In this document: piece by piece, positions 43,616 through 52,160 of the stretch
Position numbering within the stretch: the stretch's first letter is position 1
Layout: each line of letters opens with the position of its first letter
From: Bacillus sp. SA1-12
GTDB lineage: Bacteria; Bacillota; Bacilli; Bacillales; Bacillaceae
Assembly: GCF_000981385.1 (NCBI RefSeq)
Contig: NZ_LATZ01000013.1
Coordinates: 24,001-88,000 of the forward strand
Direction: 5' to 3'
DNA length: 64,000 nucleotides
Notes under the pieces: generated by a model
What the model was told of the DNA's origin: nothing
Databases searched by the model: none
The model's input: the letters and a program-made list of their open reading frames with translations, nothing else
Made by a program: the position numbers and the translations under genes

Positions 43616-44479
43616 ATGGATGAAAAAGACTGGAATGCGATCCGGATTTTATATCAAGAGAAAAATATTAGCCGTGCGTCAGAACGATTATATATTTCTC
43701 AGCCGGCCTTAACCTACCGCCTTAAAAATTTAGAAAAGGAGTTTGGTACCAAACTGTTTTTTAAAATTAAAGGGGGAATTGAGTTTACTTCTGAGGGCTT
43801 ACATTTAGTTGAATATTCCGAAGAAATGATAAAAAAACTGCAAAAAACAAAAGATTATATGATTAATATGCAAAATGAGGTGAGAGGAACTCTAAGATTA
43901 GGCGTTTCAAGTAACTTTGCTCAATATAAGCTGCCAAAGATCTTAAAAAGATTTTCAACGAAGTTTCAAAATGTACAGTTTAATATAAATACAGGCTGGA
44001 GTACGGATATTTTAAACCTTCTTACCAACGATACGGTACAATTAGGCATCCTGCGGGGAAATTACGAATGGTACGGAAAAAGAACGTTATTGCACAAAGA
44101 AAAACTATGTTTAATTTCAAAAAAAGAAATTGATATGGGCAATTTACCAGACCTCCCATTTATTAATTACAAAACAGATAGTACCTTAAAAGCACTTATT
44201 AACGGATGGTGGCATGACAGATTTTCCGAGCCTCCCTTCATCATGATGGAAACAGATCGATTAGAGACCTGCAAAGAAATGGTGAAAAACGATTTAGGGG
44301 TTGCTATTGTTCCGCAAATTTGTTTACAGCCTTCTGATAACCTGCAAATCCAAGAATTATTTTATAACAATGGTGAACCGGTATTTAGAGATACCTGGTT
44401 AATGTATAATCAAGATTCATTAAAATTATCCACTGTTAAAAACTTCATAGATTTTTTAAATGAACATCCCACAATATAA
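43616..44479 (+). CDS. LysR-family regulator (paralogue 1)
   Basis: A 287-residue LysR regulator. The winged helix-turn-helix (1-60) reads NAIRILYQEKNISRASERLY and ISQPALTYRLKNLEKEFG. The effector domain (about 90-285) contains VRGTLRLGVSSNFAQYKLPK. It is strikingly similar to the regulator at 48300-49163, including DSTLKALINGWWHDRF against DPLLKNLMDHWWSEHF. The ATG at 43616 has GGAG upstream. Divergent from prpF and upstream of the CitMHS gene, either of which it may control, with a tricarboxylate as likely effector. Confidence 0.88.
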   Translation: MDEKDWNAIRILYQEKNISRASERLYISQPALTYRLKNLEKEFGTKLFFKIKGGIEFTSEGLHLVEYSEEMIKKLQKTKDYMINMQNEVRGTLRLGVSSNFAQYKLPKILKRFSTKFQNVQFNINTGWSTDILNLLTNDTVQLGILRGNYEWYGKRTLLHKEKLCLISKKEIDMGNLPDLPFINYKTDSTLKALINGWWHDRFSEPPFIMMETDRLETCKEMVKNDLGVAIVPQICLQPSDNLQIQELFYNNGEPVFRDTWLMYNQDSLKLSTVKNFIDFLNEHPTI

Positions 44480-44502
44480 AGGCGCTTTGCTGGTCTCAAT
44501 GA

Positions 44503-44532
44503 AAGGGGAATAATCACTATTCCTCTTTTTTA
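44503..44532 (+). terminator. Rho-independent terminator of lysR paralogue 1
   Basis: AAGGGGAATA and TATTCCTCTT pair (one G-T) around ATCAC, followed by TTTTTATA. It separates the regulator from the permease gene. Confidence 0.75.
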
Positions 44533-44709
44533 TAAACTTGATTATAAATTTTTTTTTATAAATTTCTTAAAAAATATATATTTTACTTATCTAATCGTTT
44601 GTAATATTCTAAAAACACAAAATATTAAATGGTGAATACCAGCTTCTATTTTTTAAAAAATATCATTTCATCGTTATTGAAAGCGATTTCTTTACTGGGA
44701 GGGATTCTT

Positions 44710-46020
44710 ATTCTTACTTTTTTAGGAATTTCAATGGTTGTCGTTTTTACTTATTTGATTATGGCTAAAAAATTATCGCCTGTTACTGCACTTGTCATTG
44801 TCCCAATCGTATTTGCCGTTATTGGCGGATTCGGCTTAGAGCTCGGGAAAATGATGCTGGATGGATTAAAGGAAGTTGCTCCTTCAGCTGCCTTACTATT
44901 GTTTGCAATTATGTTTTTTGGCATCTTAATCGATGCAGGGTTATTCGATCCATTAATTAATCAAATGATGAAGTTCGTAAAAGGTGATCCTCTTAAAATT
45001 GCAATTGGAACAGCTATCATTGCCATGACTGTTGCTTTAGATGGAGACGGAACAACAACTCATATGATCACGATTTCTGCTATGCTGGCCCTTTATCTTC
45101 GAATTGGTATGAATCCGCTTATTCTTGCAACCATTTCCTTGCTTTCTGTCAGTATTATGAGCGGGATGACTCCTTGGGGAGGACCATCAACAAGAGCAAT
45201 TGCTTCATTGGGACTTGATGCGAATGAATTTTTCCTTCCATTATTACCAACAATGCTATCAGGGATAGGGTGTATTCTTTTTATCGCCTTTGTTCTTGGA
45301 AAAAAAGAAAGAGCACGAATTGGCGTGATCAATGTTGAAAATATTTCACCTCAATCATTAGAACTAAGCGAAGCTGCAGCAGCCTATTCACTGCAAGAGG
45401 ATACGAAACGCCCCAAACTAAGATGGGTAAATCTCTTGTTAACTTTAGCTGTTATGGTTGTGTTAGTTATGGGGTTAATATCCGCCCCGGTCCTATTTCT
45501 AATTGGTTTTGTAATCGCTACCATGATTAACTATCCTAATTTAGAGGAACAAAAGGAACGAATTTTGGCACACGCACCGAACGCACTAACTGTAGTCATC
45601 CTTGTGTTTGCTGCTGGTATTTTCTCTGGAATTTTTTCCGGAACAAAAATGGTCGACGCCATTTCAAATGCATTAGTCTCGATCATTCCAGAGTCTGTAG
45701 GTTCCTTCTTCCCTTTAGTTGTTGCATTAACAAGCATGCCATTTACGTTCGTATTGTCCAATGATGCTTATTACTTTGGAGTGCTGCCTATTCTTGCTGA
45801 AGCAGGTGCAGCATACGGGGTAAGCCCCTTAGAAATCGCCAGAGCATCTGTATTAGGGCAGCCTGTACATTTTCTAAGTCCGCTTGTTGCCTCCACTCTT
45901 TTACTAGTAGGAATGGTTAAAACAGATATTGGTGAATTCCAACGTTATGCATTTAAATGGACTCTTCTCTGTTCGTTAGTCATCATTGCTGCAGCTTTTA
46001 TAACAAGTGCAATCAGCTAA
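44710..46020 (+). CDS. CitMHS-family citrate/tricarboxylate-metal permease
   Basis: A permease of about 436 residues with ten to twelve membrane helices, of the CitM/CitH/CitN family that imports citrate complexed with divalent metals. Motifs are YLIMAKKLSPVTALVIVPIV, MTVALDGDGTTTHMI, SGMTPWGGPSTRAIASLG and FVLSNDAYYFGVLPIL. The start is unusual. The only ribosome site, GGGAGGG at 44697-44703, is followed at a normal distance by ATT (44710), giving an N-terminus that aligns with CitM. The in-frame ATG at 44629 has no ribosome site and ATG 44734 is too far away. The gene follows a LysR regulator. Confidence 0.85.
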   Translation: MLTFLGISMVVVFTYLIMAKKLSPVTALVIVPIVFAVIGGFGLELGKMMLDGLKEVAPSAALLLFAIMFFGILIDAGLFDPLINQMMKFVKGDPLKIAIGTAIIAMTVALDGDGTTTHMITISAMLALYLRIGMNPLILATISLLSVSIMSGMTPWGGPSTRAIASLGLDANEFFLPLLPTMLSGIGCILFIAFVLGKKERARIGVINVENISPQSLELSEAAAAYSLQEDTKRPKLRWVNLLLTLAVMVVLVMGLISAPVLFLIGFVIATMINYPNLEEQKERILAHAPNALTVVILVFAAGIFSGIFSGTKMVDAISNALVSIIPESVGSFFPLVVALTSMPFTFVLSNDAYYFGVLPILAEAGAAYGVSPLEIARASVLGQPVHFLSPLVASTLLLVGMVKTDIGEFQRYAFKWTLLCSLVIIAAAFITSAIS

Positions 46021-46025
46021 GAACA

Positions 46026-46215
46026 AAAGCGCAAGCGCACTTAGCATTCCGCGACAAGCATATGGCAAATAGGAATAGAAGGTATTCTTTCCCTTCAATT
46101 CCTATTTGACTAGATCCTAGAGCCAGTCAGAAACCAGAGCTTCCTTATCTCTTGACTGTACTTGCACATCCTGTGCTTCACCGATGGCGTCTAGAGCTGG
46201 ACACAAAACTAATTC
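46026..46215. repeat. Intergenic palindromic repeat, GCAAGCGC family (copy 2)
   Basis: It begins AAAGCGCAAGCGCACTTAGC and continues with CCGCGACAAGCATATG. A central hairpin AATAGGAAT...ATTCCTATT follows, and it ends GTCTAGAGCTGGACACAAAA. This resembles a widespread Bacillaceae intergenic element (GCGCAAGCGCC ... GACAAGCATAAG ... GGAGCTGGACA) in degenerate form. Related to 4546-4660. Confidence 0.5.
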
Positions 46216-46252
46216 AAAAGGTTATAATCGCTTATATTGCAAAACAAAAACT

Positions 46253-46300
46253 AAGGCTGTCTAAAAACCACCTCAGATCCTTTGGTTTTTAGACAGCCCT
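46253..46300. terminator. Terminator of the yyaC-like gene
   Basis: GGCTGTCTAAAAACC and GGTTTTTAGACAGCC form a perfect 15-bp stem. On the minus strand TTAGTTTTTGTTTT follows. It may also stop the CitMHS transcript. Confidence 0.75.
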
Positions 46301-46309
46301 TATAAGTAT

Positions 46310-46912
46310 CTAGCTCTCTTGATCCTTTGATAAATGGTCACTAACCTCTACAATTACCTTCACAATCGTTTTTGCGAGATTCATGACAGTAAACAAACGG
46401 GTATCATTTAAAAATTGAGTCGTTGGCAAGGGATCTATATAATTTACAATCCCAACGAAATGATAATCTCCTACTGCAGGAAGCATCTTTTCTACTGCTT
46501 TTCCTGGAATTAATGGCCCCTCTTTAAATAGGATATAACCTACTTGATTCTCCTTGCCAATTGAGGCATCAACGCTAATAATAAGAGGCTTTTTAAATTG
46601 CTTCTTAATTTCCTTTACGATACCTTTTAAATTAAATGCATGTACTGGCTCTTCTAACGTTCCGTAAACACGGAAAGGAACTTGACTTTCTTTAAGCATT
46701 GTCCCAACTAAAGGACCTAAAGAATCGCCAACATACCGATCAGACCCTATACATAAAAGAACCACATCTTTGCATGAGGAGTCTTGAATAATTTCTTTCA
46801 ATTTAATTGCTAACTTCTCTATATCTTTTTCTTCTGTCCTGCCTTTGGATTTTATTTGATAGGAATATGTTTCTTGCATCTTTTTTTCTTTATCGTAATA
46901 AAAAGCACACAC
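46310..46912 (-). CDS. yyaC: YyaC-family putative spore protease
   Basis: About 200 residues of the YyaC family (HybD/GPR-like protease fold). The signature VVLLCIGSDRYVGDSLGPLV holds the conserved Asp residues, and PLIISVDASIGKENQVGYI and GIVNYIDPLPTTQFLNDTRL are also typical. YyaC is thought to be a sporulation-linked protease related to GPR, which degrades small acid-soluble proteins, so it marks a spore former. I prefer the GTG at 46912, nine bases from AAGG; a GTG at 46921 touches that site, and an ATG further in is also possible. Confidence 0.82.
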   Translation of the reverse strand: MCAFYYDKEKKMQETYSYQIKSKGRTEEKDIEKLAIKLKEIIQDSSCKDVVLLCIGSDRYVGDSLGPLVGTMLKESQVPFRVYGTLEEPVHAFNLKGIVKEIKKQFKKPLIISVDASIGKENQVGYILFKEGPLIPGKAVEKMLPAVGDYHFVGIVNYIDPLPTTQFLNDTRLFTVMNLAKTIVKVIVEVSDHLSKDQES

Positions 46913-47005
46913 AGTGATCACCCTTAGTTTTATTTTCCCGCCATCTTTAAAAAACTAATTTTTAAATCATTATAATTTTTTTATAAAGAATTGGAAACCA
47001 AAAAG

Positions 47006-48142
47006 CTAGGCTGATTGATACGAATGAGTCTTCTTTTTCAACTCCATGTATTTTAAAAATCTGAAAAAAGGAGGGAGAATTAAACAAACAGCGACTATCC
47101 TGAGCACTTGCACGGTCACGACAAATGTGAAATCACCTTTAAGCACAAAAGCAGTGGTGGTCATCTCCGCAATGCCTCCAGGTGCAAATGCCAATCCGGC
47201 AGTAAGGAATGGTACATCGGTTAGCCTCGAAACAAAATAGGCACATAGAAACATAGAGACAATTAATCCTATGGTACTTACAGATGAAATAAACAATGTT
47301 CTATTTATTCCATAAAACATTTTTTTATGAAAGCGCGAGCCAATGCTGGCTCCGATAAATATTTGCGATAAGATGATGAGACTTGGCGGCCACCAGGCTA
47401 CTAGGTCATCTTTTGTAAAGAAAGTGCTTAAGGAATTAACTGAAGCTACACCAATCATACTTCCAATTAGCCAAGGTGCCGGGAACCTTAAAAGCTTTCC
47501 TATATAATATCCAATCCATGCTGCAACCACAAACAAGCTTGTAAATGCAAGCTGATTCGGTTCAAATTTTGTTAGTGATGCAGCAGCCGTATCGGTAAAT
47601 GAATGAACCTCAGAATGAGGATACAAAAAGGACATGATAACAGGTACCGTAATGATGACTAAAAATACACGCATGGCCTGAATAATACTTACAATACCAG
47701 TATTGGCGCCAACCTCCTCAGCAATCCCCGGAATGGAAGAAAGTCCGCCAGGTGCAGTAGCAAAAAAACTTGTTAACATATCTAACTTACTCCACTTCCA
47801 TAAAATCAAGCCTGAAAGCAAAGAAAAAAAGATTGATAGTAAAAGCATGACCGTAATGATGGACCAATTCTCATAAAAAATGGTTAAAACAGAATGATTT
47901 ACTTTCTGACCTAACTCTATTCCTAACATACACTGTCCAATGTATAACCATTGTTTTTGAATTCCTTTCTGATTTGCAGGTACACGCAAAGCCTTTGGAC
48001 GCATAATCGATAGAAAAGCTGCTGTAAGGAGTGTTCCAATCATCCATCCAATCGGGAGACCTGTTAAGGAGAGCAAAAATCCCCCTATTCCGCTTAATGT
48101 TACGAACCATACATATGGAAGAAACCCCATTGTTTTTTTCAT
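47006..48142 (-). CDS. AbrB-family membrane protein (putative transporter)
   Basis: A 378-residue membrane protein with two repeats of the AbrB duplication. Each has a glycine-proline motif: FFATAPGGLSSIPGIAEEVG in the first half and GLAFAPGGIAEMTTTAFVL in the second. About ten hydrophobic segments are visible. The family (unrelated to the AbrB DNA-binding protein) is often called ammonia-monooxygenase-like but is regarded as a transporter or regulator linked to carboxylate genes. It is divergent from the second LysR regulator, 157 bases away, which probably controls it. Start after AGAAGGATTCTAGG. Confidence 0.82.
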   Translation of the reverse strand: MKKTMGFLPYVWFVTLSGIGGFLLSLTGLPIGWMIGTLLTAAFLSIMRPKALRVPANQKGIQKQWLYIGQCMLGIELGQKVNHSVLTIFYENWSIITVMLLLSIFFSLLSGLILWKWSKLDMLTSFFATAPGGLSSIPGIAEEVGANTGIVSIIQAMRVFLVIITVPVIMSFLYPHSEVHSFTDTAAASLTKFEPNQLAFTSLFVVAAWIGYYIGKLLRFPAPWLIGSMIGVASVNSLSTFFTKDDLVAWWPPSLIILSQIFIGASIGSRFHKKMFYGINRTLFISSVSTIGLIVSMFLCAYFVSRLTDVPFLTAGLAFAPGGIAEMTTTAFVLKGDFTFVVTVQVLRIVAVCLILPPFFRFLKYMELKKKTHSYQSA

Positions 48143-48250
48143 CCTAGAATCCTTCTTTCTTATTTACTTAACAACAGCCAGTTCTGTAAGTATCTTTATT
48201 CGATAGCTCAAATATAGTATAATTTTTGAAATAAATAAAATATTAATTTA

Positions 48251-48266
48251 TTATGATTATCCATAA
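48251..48266. promoter_or_regulatory. Candidate LysR box before lysR paralogue 2
   Basis: TTATG-N6-CATAA is an inverted repeat in the AbrB-lysR divergent region, comparable to the site at 43528-43546. AT-richness makes chance occurrence possible. Confidence 0.35.
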
Positions 48267-48299
48267 ATAATATTGATAGCTAAATGGGAGGTTTTTCTA

Positions 48300-49163
48300 T
48301 TGGATGAACGAGATTGGCTGGTTTTACAAACCCTCTTTAAAAAAAAGAACATTACAAAGGCGGCCGAGCATTTGTATATTTCTCAACCAGCCTTAACTAA
48401 TCGTTTACAGCAATTAGAAAAGGAATTTGGTGTAAAAATTGTAAATAGGGGAAGACGCGGTGTTCAATTTACGCCACAAGGGGAGTATTTAGCCAAAAGT
48501 GCACATGAAATGCTACTAAACATACAAAAAATAAAGGAAAATGTCCTGAACATGGAAAATAACATAACAGGAACATTGAGATTGGGCGTTTCTAACTTTT
48601 TTACTGATTACATGCTTCCTAACCTACTAAAGCTATTTAAAGAAAAATATCCTGATATTGAATTTAAAGTCACAACAGGCTTTAGCAGTGATATCGCCCA
48701 TTTAATTCACAACCAAGATGTCCATATCGGCATTATTAAAGGTGACTTCAGTTGGAAAGATCAACGACATTTATTATTTGAAGAGACCATTTGCATCGCT
48801 TCTAAGCATAAAATCGATATACAAAACTTACCCCATCTGCCACGAATCGATTATCATACTGATCCTCTGTTAAAAAATTTGATGGATCATTGGTGGTCTG
48901 AACATTTTACCCAGCCGCCACTTATCAGCATCGAAGTAGATAAGGCGGACACTTGCAAAAAAATGGTGATCAATGGGTTAGGATACGGTATCCTGCCAAG
49001 CATGATTTTAAATGATCGGAAGGATTTATATCGAACCGATATTAAAACAGTTGAAGGAAAACCGATCGTCCGTAAGACATGGATGTATTACCACAAGGAT
49101 TCATTGAAATTAAACATTGTAAAGGCATTTGTTGATTTTATTGAACATGAATTTAAAGGATAG
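48300..49163 (+). CDS. LysR-family regulator (paralogue 2)
   Basis: A 287-residue LysR protein nearly collinear with the regulator at 43616-44479: LDERDWLVLQTLFKKKNITK, then AAEHLYISQPALTNRLQQLE in the DNA-binding domain, and ITGTLRLGVSNFFTDYMLP at the effector domain start. The TTG at 48300 lies nine bases after GGGAGG; the longer frame from 48273 has no ribosome site. It is divergent from the AbrB-type gene and convergent with the tricarballylate dehydrogenase gene. By analogy with TcuR it may respond to a tricarboxylate. Confidence 0.88.
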   Translation: MDERDWLVLQTLFKKKNITKAAEHLYISQPALTNRLQQLEKEFGVKIVNRGRRGVQFTPQGEYLAKSAHEMLLNIQKIKENVLNMENNITGTLRLGVSNFFTDYMLPNLLKLFKEKYPDIEFKVTTGFSSDIAHLIHNQDVHIGIIKGDFSWKDQRHLLFEETICIASKHKIDIQNLPHLPRIDYHTDPLLKNLMDHWWSEHFTQPPLISIEVDKADTCKKMVINGLGYGILPSMILNDRKDLYRTDIKTVEGKPIVRKTWMYYHKDSLKLNIVKAFVDFIEHEFKG

Positions 49164-49169
49164 CACTAG

Positions 49170-49226
49170 TAAGCGGCTGTTTCAACAGGAGCTGATCCTT
49201 GGTTTGAAACAGCCTCTTTCATTTTT
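49170..49226. terminator. Bidirectional terminator between lysR paralogue 2 and the tcuA-like gene
   Basis: GGCTGTTTCAA (49175-49185) and TTGAAACAGCC (49204-49214) pair perfectly, with TCTTTCATTTTT following on the plus strand. Confidence 0.75.
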
Positions 49227-50730
49227 AAAGGTTTGAAATCTCCATCTTTTCTAGAGTATATTGGGCTGCAGACGTTCCAGCTAATTTTCCAAAAACTGCT
49301 CCTGACATTAATCCAGAACCGCCTGGATAATTTTTGTGAAAAATCCCGCCAACCATTTCACCTGCAGCATAAAGCCCGGCAATCGGCTCCCCTTCTTTGT
49401 TTAATACAGCACCTTCTGAATTAACATGTAACCCGCCAAAGGCAAAGGTAATACCGCAGGTTACTGGGTATGCATAATAAGGAGCTCGCTCGATTCGTAA
49501 TGCCCAGTTCGTTTTTGAAGGAGTAATTCCAATTGTGCCTTTTCCATCTTTTACTGTTGGATTATACTCTCCTCCTTGAACAGCAGCATTATATTCTGCA
49601 ATTGTTTTTAGAAATTGGGCTTTATTTACTGCCATCAATTCGGCTAACTCTTCAAGGCTATTCGCTTTAAAAAAGGTTGCCTCTTCAAGGTGATATTCCT
49701 TTCGCAACATCGGGCGTACTTGAGCATCAAAGAGCTGGAAAGCAACATGACCTGGTTGTTTTAATACTTCGCGGCCATATTTTGCATAAGTGTAGTTCCG
49801 AAAATCAGCTCCCTCATCAACAAAACGGTATCCATCTCTGTTAATTAAAAGGCCAAGAGGAAATGATGATTTTTTAAAGATATCACCAGGCTTGTTAAAG
49901 TCGCCAAATTTAGGGGCGTTGTAATCCGTTCCAATTGAATGGCAGCCAGACCACTCACCGTATTTTTGCGCTCCGACAGCCAATGCCATTGATAATCCGT
50001 CTCCAGTATTAAATTCTGTCCCTCGAACAATCGCCGCTTCCCATTCGTCCCCTAGATGCTCACTTCGCATGTTGTTATTCGCTTCAAAGCTGCCGCATGC
50101 TAAAACGATACTTGTTGTTTGAATCGTTATCAATTTTTTATTTTTTTCCACTTTAATGCCGTTGATATGATGCTGATCCATTACTAACTCAATGCCACGT
50201 GAATCATACCAAATGTCTATACCTATATCTTCCGCTCTCTTAAAGAGACTTTTTATTAAACCAACACCCTTGTTTTTCGTTTTGACTGGGAGTCCACCCC
50301 AAAAATGCCGTTTACCATTCTGCTCAAAGGATTGATTTTCACTATTCAATTCAAATACAATTCCTTGATCACACATCCATGTAATCGTCTCATACGATTT
50401 TGAAATAAGCTGTTTTGCTAATACAGGATCACTTTTTCCTTCCGTCACACGCATTAGGTCGTCATAAAAATCAGATTGTGTATATTGTGGCATCACAATC
50501 CTTTCTGCTTCTTCGTCTGTGATGTCAGGTATGACCTTTCGAATGTCATCCAAATTATTGTAAGCTACCCTTATCGCTCCATCAGTAAAAAATGAATTCC
50601 CCCCGCGTTTTTCAACAGGTCCACGCTCCAAAACCAGGACTTCAGAACCCTTTTCTCTTGCTGCAATCGCTGCACACAAAGCAGCATTACCTGCCCCAAC
50701 TATGACAACATCATACTTTTTCACAAACAT
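49225..50730 (-). CDS. tcuA: FAD-dependent tricarballylate dehydrogenase, TcuA-like
   Basis: A 501-residue flavoprotein of the fumarate reductase/succinate dehydrogenase FAD family. The dinucleotide motif is VVIVGAGNAALCAAIAAREK, RGGNSFFTDGAIRVAYN follows, and the C-terminal FAD contacts are in GLYAAGEMVGGIFHKNYPGG and SGLMSGAVFGKLAG. Length and motifs fit TcuA, which oxidises tricarballylate to cis-aconitate. Its electron-accepting partner TcuB is not seen in this window. With the PrpF isomerase, CitMHS permease and LysR regulators nearby it suggests a tricarboxylate-use region. Start after AGGAGGGG. Other alpha,beta-dehydrogenating substrates remain possible. Confidence 0.8.
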   Translation of the reverse strand: MFVKKYDVVIVGAGNAALCAAIAAREKGSEVLVLERGPVEKRGGNSFFTDGAIRVAYNNLDDIRKVIPDITDEEAERIVMPQYTQSDFYDDLMRVTEGKSDPVLAKQLISKSYETITWMCDQGIVFELNSENQSFEQNGKRHFWGGLPVKTKNKGVGLIKSLFKRAEDIGIDIWYDSRGIELVMDQHHINGIKVEKNKKLITIQTTSIVLACGSFEANNNMRSEHLGDEWEAAIVRGTEFNTGDGLSMALAVGAQKYGEWSGCHSIGTDYNAPKFGDFNKPGDIFKKSSFPLGLLINRDGYRFVDEGADFRNYTYAKYGREVLKQPGHVAFQLFDAQVRPMLRKEYHLEEATFFKANSLEELAELMAVNKAQFLKTIAEYNAAVQGGEYNPTVKDGKGTIGITPSKTNWALRIERAPYYAYPVTCGITFAFGGLHVNSEGAVLNKEGEPIAGLYAAGEMVGGIFHKNYPGGSGLMSGAVFGKLAGTSAAQYTLEKMEISNL

Positions 50731-50907
50731 GTTACCCCTCCTATATGGTTTTCTTTCTTAAATTAATAGTAAGGTAACAAAAGGAATTAATAAAATATTG
50801 AAGTTTTATCATATTCCATAACCAAAATTTATGACTAAAAGAAAGGCTATGTGGAAGATACCTACTCCCACTCCTCAAAAGATAAATTTGTTGGCTCATC
50901 CAACAGA

Positions 50908-51750
50908 TCACCTTGAGAAATCAATAGTAGTTGTTGGTGTTTGCTTATCAACTTCCTCAAATTTAAGTTCATCAATCCACACCTGCCCATTTCCTGAGAG
51001 CAAAACGCCAAATGCAATGACTGCACTATTTTCAGGTACATCTAAAACAATGTGATAATGATTCCACTCTGTATTTCCTACAATTGGACGATCTCCCATA
51101 TTATCAAATTGAAGGACATCATGAAGCGCATCATCTACCCGCATCCAAAATCCACAGAACCCTTCTACATTTTTTGATTTTAAAAATCCAGACAGCTTTA
51201 GTCTTTTGCCAAGGTGCTTATCTGCTTTAAATTCCTGCATCATTGTTGCAAATTCACCTTGGGATTGTACAGTAACAGATTTTAAGACCCCAGATGCCTT
51301 CCCTTTATGAAAGATTTCTCGATCAATTCCCATCTGATAGTTAAATGGATGACTTCCGCTTAATTTCCACACTTTTAATAACTGTTCATGTGTCATCTTG
51401 ATTTCCTCCCTTTGGAACGTTAATTTCCCCATGATTTTTCGGTATTGGCCTGGCGGCAATTGATAATATTTCTTAAAAGAACGTGTAAATGATTCTTGTG
51501 TTTCAAAACGATAATAGAAAGCAATATCGATTATCTTTTCTTCTGAAAAAAGAAGCATATTAGCCGCATTCGCAATTCTTCTGTATCGGAAATATTCGGA
51601 TGCAGTCACGCCAATCTCTTTTTGAAAAATTCGGTGAAAGTGATACTTCGAAAAACCAGCAAACTGAGCAAGGCTTTCTAATGTTAGCTCTTCATGTAAG
51701 TTCCGCTCTATATATTCAATCGTTTTTTGAATGATGGGACTATAACTCAT
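50908..51750 (-). CDS. AraC-family regulator with C-terminal beta-sandwich-like domain
   Basis: A 280-residue protein. The N-terminal 100 residues are an AraC DNA-binding domain (LTLESLAQFAGFSKYHFHRI, then IIDIAFYYRFETQESFTRSF). The C-terminal 150 residues contain LKLSGFLKSKNVEGFCGFWM, DDALHDVLQFDNMGDRPIVG and NGQVWIDELKFEEVD, which resembles a carbohydrate-binding, jelly-roll-like module seen in several Bacillus AraC proteins. It is not the GyrI-like effector domain usual with this HTH order. Start after AAGGAGGTTC. Target unknown. Confidence 0.75.
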   Translation of the reverse strand: MSYSPIIQKTIEYIERNLHEELTLESLAQFAGFSKYHFHRIFQKEIGVTASEYFRYRRIANAANMLLFSEEKIIDIAFYYRFETQESFTRSFKKYYQLPPGQYRKIMGKLTFQREEIKMTHEQLLKVWKLSGSHPFNYQMGIDREIFHKGKASGVLKSVTVQSQGEFATMMQEFKADKHLGKRLKLSGFLKSKNVEGFCGFWMRVDDALHDVLQFDNMGDRPIVGNTEWNHYHIVLDVPENSAVIAFGVLLSGNGQVWIDELKFEEVDKQTPTTTIDFSR

Positions 51751-51789
51751 TTCATGAACCTCCTTATATGTAAGATATCAAAAGTAATA

Positions 51790-52160
51790 ATCATCTTTTT
51801 GACATTTATTGCTTTTTATTGGTCCTTATTAAGAAAATTAGTGATAGCAGAAGTGAGGCGACTCACAAAAAAATTACTCATTCACATTTATCATTTAGAA
51901 GGTTGTGACCAAGTTGTTAGGAATATTTCTAAAGAATAAATGAACTTACAGCCATGTTACTCTTAATCATTTTAGGATAACTTTATCTGCTTTCAGGTCT
52001 GTTGGATACACAAAATGAGGATTTATGTCTGAAATTGTCAGAACATTATTAGGGATTAAAATTGATTTTCCATTTTTTATAATGTTAATATGGTAATGTA
52101 AGTGTTTGCATACTTTTAACATCACGAAATACATAGATTACTATTTTTGAGGAGGGTTTT
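51790..52160. other. Gene-free region before the aldehyde dehydrogenase gene
   Basis: A plus-strand frame here (to 51939) lacks a ribosome site and I do not accept it as a gene. A weak cre-like sequence, TGTAAGTGTTTGCA at 52097-52110, has two mismatches at key positions. The promoter of the downstream gene must lie here. Confidence 0.4.

Noticed and set aside
51727..51939. 70-codon plus-strand frame overlapping the AraC gene start
   Set aside because: It begins inside the divergent gene's translation start and lacks a ribosome site.
52097..52110. cre-like TGTAAGTGTTTGCA before dhaS
   Set aside because: It mismatches at the CG core and at a W position.
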